Below, piece by piece: positions 61,312 through 64,000 of a stretch of 64,000 bases of DNA (positions are counted from its first letter, which is position 1; each line of letters begins with the position of its first letter). The notes under the pieces were generated by a model that worked only from the letters and a program-made list of their open reading frames with translations, was not told the origin of the DNA and ran no database searches. Location of the stretch: NCBI GenBank assembly GCA_017539165.1, contig JAFYHN010000098.1, forward strand, positions 27,727-91,726, written 5' to 3'. A program made the position numbers and the translations under genes. The DNA is from Eubacterium sp. Lineage in GTDB: Bacteria > Bacillota > Clostridia > Lachnospirales > Lachnospiraceae.

Positions 61312-62448
61312 CTATTCAGGAAGATACTCATTTGTAAATCCATAACCAGCAGGAATCTCATCAGAGAGGTTATTGTCCCTAAGCCACTTATAAAATGCAT
61401 CCCATCTAGCCTGATCGATGTATCCCCACTGCTCAACCTCCGCCTTATACTGAGGTGAAAGCCATTCCTGACTTTCCTTTACAAGATTCTTATCAAGCTC
61501 AGGAACCTGCTCACACAGAATCTCAGCAGCCTTATCTGGATCATTTATAGCAAATTCATATCCCTTCTTTGTAGCCTCAAGGAATGCCTTAGCAGTATCC
61601 GGATTCTGCTTTGCCCAGTCAGAATTTGCAATAATAACAGGACTGTAAAAATCAAATTCAGGAGTTATATCTTTGAAATAGATCATATTTGTATCAAGAC
61701 CTGCCTGCTTGCAAGATATACCTGCCCACGCGTAGTATACCCAGATAGCATCTATATCAGCCTGCAGAGCTGCAGGTTCATTTTCCACATACTCAGGAAT
61801 CATGTTAACCTTTGAGAAGTCTCCACCATCAGCCTCAACGATATTCTGCATCATAGCCTTCTCAACCGGAAGATCCCATGTTGCATAGTTCTTACCCTCA
61901 AGCCCCTTTGGACTATCGATTCCATCTTCTTTAAGGGAAATGATTCCCGATGTGTTGTGCTGAATAATTGTAGCAACAGCCTCTACAGGGATCTCATCCT
62001 TTGATGTGTAAACTGGTGCAAGGTAATCCTGGAAATCAATTCCGAACTGAGCCTGTCCAGAAGCAACCATAGTAGTTGCGCCATCCTCTGGTGGCTGAAC
62101 AATATTTACCTTAAGGCCTGCCTGCTCATAGTATCCTTCACTCTGTGCCACATAGAAACCTGTATGATTGGTATTTGGAGTCCAGTCAAGAACCAATGTG
62201 ATCTCTGTTTCTTTGCCTGACACCGCATCAGTTTTAGTTGCTTTATCTTCTGTTGAAACCTCAGCTTCTGATGAAGATGCCACGCTAGAAGTCACCTCAC
62301 TTGAAGCCTCTTCACTTGATGATGTCTCAGTGCTCGTAGCCTCAGCAGGTTTTGCATCAGAAGCACCACATCCTGTCATCGCAAATGCAAATGCACCTGC
62401 AAGTGCGATCGCAACTGTTCTCTTCGCGAACTTATTAATCTTACTCAT
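61312..62448 (-). CDS. thiY: THI5/NMT1-like substrate-binding lipoprotein (ThiY-like)
   Basis: The 378-residue lipoprotein has a lipobox AMTGC with Cys near residue 27, then a Ser/Thr/Glu-rich linker. The NMT1/THI5 domain begins ITLVLDWTPNTNHTGFYVA and continues ASGQAQFGIDFQD and NYATWDLPVEKAM. Homologues bind formylaminopyrimidine or HMP. GAGGAAG precedes the ATG at 62448. It lies between permease and ATPase genes in a TPP-controlled operon. Confidence 0.9.
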   Translation of the reverse strand: MSKINKFAKRTVAIALAGAFAFAMTGCGASDAKPAEATSTETSSSEEASSEVTSSVASSSEAEVSTEDKATKTDAVSGKETEITLVLDWTPNTNHTGFYVAQSEGYYEQAGLKVNIVQPPEDGATTMVASGQAQFGIDFQDYLAPVYTSKDEIPVEAVATIIQHNTSGIISLKEDGIDSPKGLEGKNYATWDLPVEKAMMQNIVEADGGDFSKVNMIPEYVENEPAALQADIDAIWVYYAWAGISCKQAGLDTNMIYFKDITPEFDFYSPVIIANSDWAKQNPDTAKAFLEATKKGYEFAINDPDKAAEILCEQVPELDKNLVKESQEWLSPQYKAEVEQWGYIDQARWDAFYKWLRDNNLSDEIPAGYGFTNEYLPE

Positions 62449-62463
62449 AATTCTTCCTCACTT

Positions 62464-63237
62464 TCATTTATCATCTTCATTCTTCGTCTGTTCCCAAGGC
62501 ATAACTTTCTTTCTGATAGTTTTAACCGCCTGGATCATCAGAAGACTGATAATTGATATAAAAAATATAACTGCAAACATTTTGTCATATGATAATGACT
62601 TCTTAACTCTGGTCATATATACGCCGAGTCCATTGAAACCACCCAGCCATTCTGATATAACTGCACCAATTATGGAATAAGCGATGGCAATCTCGAGTCC
62701 CGCAAATGTTTCACCTAACGCATACGGAACCTTAACATGTATAAATATCTGCCACCTGCTAGCCTTCATAGATTGCATCAATCTTATCATGTCCTTATCG
62801 ACAGATTGAAAGCCTTCTAACAGTCCAACCGCCATAGGGAAGAAGGACACAAGCACAACAAGTATTACCTTTGGTGTGATTCCGTAAGAAAACCATAGAA
62901 TCAGCAGCGGTGCAATCGCAACCGGCGGTATAGTCTGCGTGATTATAAGTATTGGGTAAAGCCCCTTTTTCACCATTGGAAATGCATCCATAAGCGCAGC
63001 GCATATAAATCCTAGTCCAGATCCAATAACCAGTCCCAGTCCGGCCTCGATCAGTGTTACTCTTGCATGACTCATAAGAAGTGGGAAGTCATTCACAAAT
63101 GCCTGCACAACTTCTATAGGCGACGGCAGCATATAATGGGGTACAAGTTCAAAAGTGCATGCCATCTGCCATATCAGGAGAAGCACCAGAATAACAATCA
63201 ACGGAATCAGGACATCCAACCTTTTATCTCTATTCAT
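62464..63237 (-). CDS. thiX: Thiamine-precursor ABC transporter permease (ThiX-like)
   Basis: The 257-residue protein has about six membrane helices and the binding-protein-dependent permease signature (EAA loop around MRLMQSMKASRWQIFIHVKVPYALGETFAGLE). Its start MNRDKRLDVLIPLIVILVLLLI is typical of SsuC/TauC-type permeases. It pairs with the ThiY and ThiZ genes that follow it. Confidence 0.9.
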   Translation of the reverse strand: MNRDKRLDVLIPLIVILVLLLIWQMACTFELVPHYMLPSPIEVVQAFVNDFPLLMSHARVTLIEAGLGLVIGSGLGFICAALMDAFPMVKKGLYPILIITQTIPPVAIAPLLILWFSYGITPKVILVVLVSFFPMAVGLLEGFQSVDKDMIRLMQSMKASRWQIFIHVKVPYALGETFAGLEIAIAYSIIGAVISEWLGGFNGLGVYMTRVKKSLSYDKMFAVIFFISIISLLMIQAVKTIRKKVMPWEQTKNEDDK

Positions 63238-63280
63238 AGTTCTATTCCATTTCTATCCATACAATCAGATATTTCTCGAA

Positions 63281-63604
63281 TTAAGCAATCGACTTGTTAG
63301 GGATATCATTTTTATGATGCTTAGCTGTTTTCCTCTCTATTGTAAGTACATCACCATTTGGCTTATAAGTAATCTTTACATAACTCATAACACTTGGCGC
63401 CCCAGCTTCAGCCGCAATGATCTGACACTGCTTAACAATCTCCATAAGCTGATCATAATCACCTTCGATAGCAGTCTCGCAAGGACCAACATAGTAATTA
63501 AGTCCTGTACTTCGTATATAATCGATAACCTTATCGACTATTCTAATAAGTTCCTCATCATCCTTCGCTTCAGGAAGCACCTGAATAGCTACACTTGCGT
63601 TCAT
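63281..63604 (-). CDS. MTH1187/YqgV-type thiamine-binding protein
   Basis: The 107-residue protein begins MNASVAIQVLPEAKDDEELI and has the core VDKVIDYIRSTGLNYYVGPCETAIEGDYDQLM, typical of the MTH1187 (DUF77) family, whose members bind thiamine and form dimers or tetramers. It is the first gene after the TPP riboswitch, which agrees with a thiamine role. It is probably cytoplasmic. AAGGAG precedes the ATG. Confidence 0.88.
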   Translation of the reverse strand: MNASVAIQVLPEAKDDEELIRIVDKVIDYIRSTGLNYYVGPCETAIEGDYDQLMEIVKQCQIIAAEAGAPSVMSYVKITYKPNGDVLTIERKTAKHHKNDIPNKSIA

Positions 63605-63619
63605 AATAGCTCCTTTCAG

Positions 63620-63655
63620 AAAAAAAGAGGCCTCTTCACTCGGAAGACGACCTCA
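63620..63655 (-). terminator. Riboswitch expression-platform terminator
   Basis: GAGG and CTCTTC (63627-63637) pair with GAAGA and CCTC (63643-63654). The minus-strand RNA then has a run of T. It lies between the TPP aptamer and the first gene, so TPP binding would favour its formation. Confidence 0.75.
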
Positions 63656-63669
63656 AAATCTTTATCTTT

Positions 63670-63798
63670 TATTTTTCCTACGCCGGCATTATCCGGATCA
63701 GGTTCTGGGGTTCTCCCAAAGGATTGACGGCGGTTCTGAATAAATATAATGCCCTATCTCTTATCCGTCTCTCAGCCTAATACCTTAAGCACTCCTAT
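63670..63798 (-). promoter_or_regulatory. TPP (THI-box) riboswitch
   Basis: Reading the minus strand, GGAGTGCTTAAGG is followed by GGCTGAGAGACGG, then a variable arm, then GAACCTGATCCGGATAATGC and CGGCGTAGGAAAA. These are the invariant pyrimidine-sensor CTGAGA and pyrophosphate-sensor segments of the TPP aptamer. A terminator follows at 63620-63655. It should repress the thiamine-binding protein and ThiXYZ genes when thiamine pyrophosphate is plentiful. Confidence 0.95.
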
Positions 63799-63818
63799 TG
63801 TATTTAATTCGGTTCCAT

Positions 63819-63847
63819 ATGATACTATCAAACAAGCGAGTTGTCAA
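63819..63847 (-). promoter_or_regulatory. Sigma-A promoter of the thiamine operon
   Basis: On the minus strand a perfect TTGACA (63842-63847), 17 bp, TATCAT (63819-63824), placing the start of transcription just upstream of the riboswitch. Confidence 0.8.
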
Positions 63848-64000
63848 TCAATATGAATGCTTGAGTTTTCGTCCTTTTGACGGTTGCCCATCAACATTTT
63901 CATTTGGGTATCCACAAATTTCAGAAAAACATAGAAAAATAAGGAATCTTCTCTCTTGCTGTAGTAGAATTAAACTGTCAAATCAAATTCCACACTAAAC
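63848..64000. other. Terminal stretch with no supported gene
   Basis: No gene is supported here. One minus-strand frame ends EICGYPNENVDGQPSKGRKL before a stop near 63855. It has no start or ribosome site in the window and could be the tail of a gene beyond the edge or a remnant. Confidence 0.3.

Noticed and set aside
63798-63998. Plus-strand 66-codon frame at the right edge
   Set aside because: It overlaps the thiamine-operon promoter on the other strand, has no ribosome site and shows no recognisable protein pattern.

Overview
The window reads as the chromosome of an AT-rich, strictly anaerobic, butyrate-forming member of the Clostridia, most like Lachnospiraceae. The support is a complete crotonase-type butyryl-CoA operon (thl-crt-hbd-bcd-etfB-etfA), several [FeFe]-hydrogenase-family proteins next to a Rex repressor, a giant fused 2-hydroxyacyl-CoA dehydratase activase-like protein, clostridial ChW-repeat secreted proteins, a clostripain-family protease and a GerW/YtfJ sporulation-type protein. 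Genus and species cannot be fixed from the sequence alone. Nearly all genes lie on the minus strand. I see no rRNA, tRNA, phage, insertion sequence or CRISPR array.

Layout. 1-6400 is an accessory region of secreted or surface proteins: a partial membrane protein, a secreted protein with a decayed paralogue beside it, four tandem ChW-repeat proteins, a P-loop ATPase whose leader is made of 29-bp tandem repeats, and a small hypothetical gene. 6486-10746 holds the GerW/DUF2953 pair, two uncharacterised proteins and a rhomboid/derlin-like membrane protein with a zinc ribbon. 10925-15148 is the only long plus-strand gene, the activase-like fusion. 15149-18416 holds a 44-residue membrane protein, a membrane-anchored C11 protease and a 226-bp heavily structured non-coding element. 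18417-24464 is the butyryl-CoA operon. 24692-31100 is a redox-signalling cluster: group-B-like [FeFe] hydrogenase, SpoIIE-type phosphatase, PAS-containing sensory hydrogenase, thioredoxin-like [2Fe-2S] protein, a phosphotransferase-fold kinase, Rex and a small protein. 31287-40151 is a LysR regulator, an MreB-like actin and three large proteins (Ala-rich coiled coil with a degenerate AAA+ end, TPR with acidic repeats, YbjQ-like with a zinc ribbon). 40288-46390 holds folA-thyA, an XRE regulator, a REC-HPt protein lacking both phosphoacceptors, tyrS and an O-antigen-ligase-like protein. 46429-53447 holds two paralogous secreted transglutaminase-like proteins, a GNAT enzyme, hisF-hisH and a DUF6465-like protein. 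53552-60296 holds a two-component system, a lipoprotein and the SRP/ribosome-maturation operon ylxM-ffh-rpsP-khpA-rimM-trmD. 60459-63800 is a TPP-riboswitch-controlled thiamine-precursor ABC operon.

The most interesting unexplained signals are: (i) two widely separated promoters, one for the ChW array and one for the 44-residue membrane protein, that share a direct repeat TGTCGTTCA spaced exactly 20 bp and placed exactly 10 bp upstream of the -35, which looks like the site of a LytTR-type regulator; (ii) the 226-bp nested-hairpin element in the apparent leader of the clostripain gene; (iii) the MreB, coiled-coil pseudo-AAA, TPR and YbjQ gene group; (iv) the doubly degenerate REC-HPt protein; and (v) the 29-bp tandem repeats in the ATPase leader.
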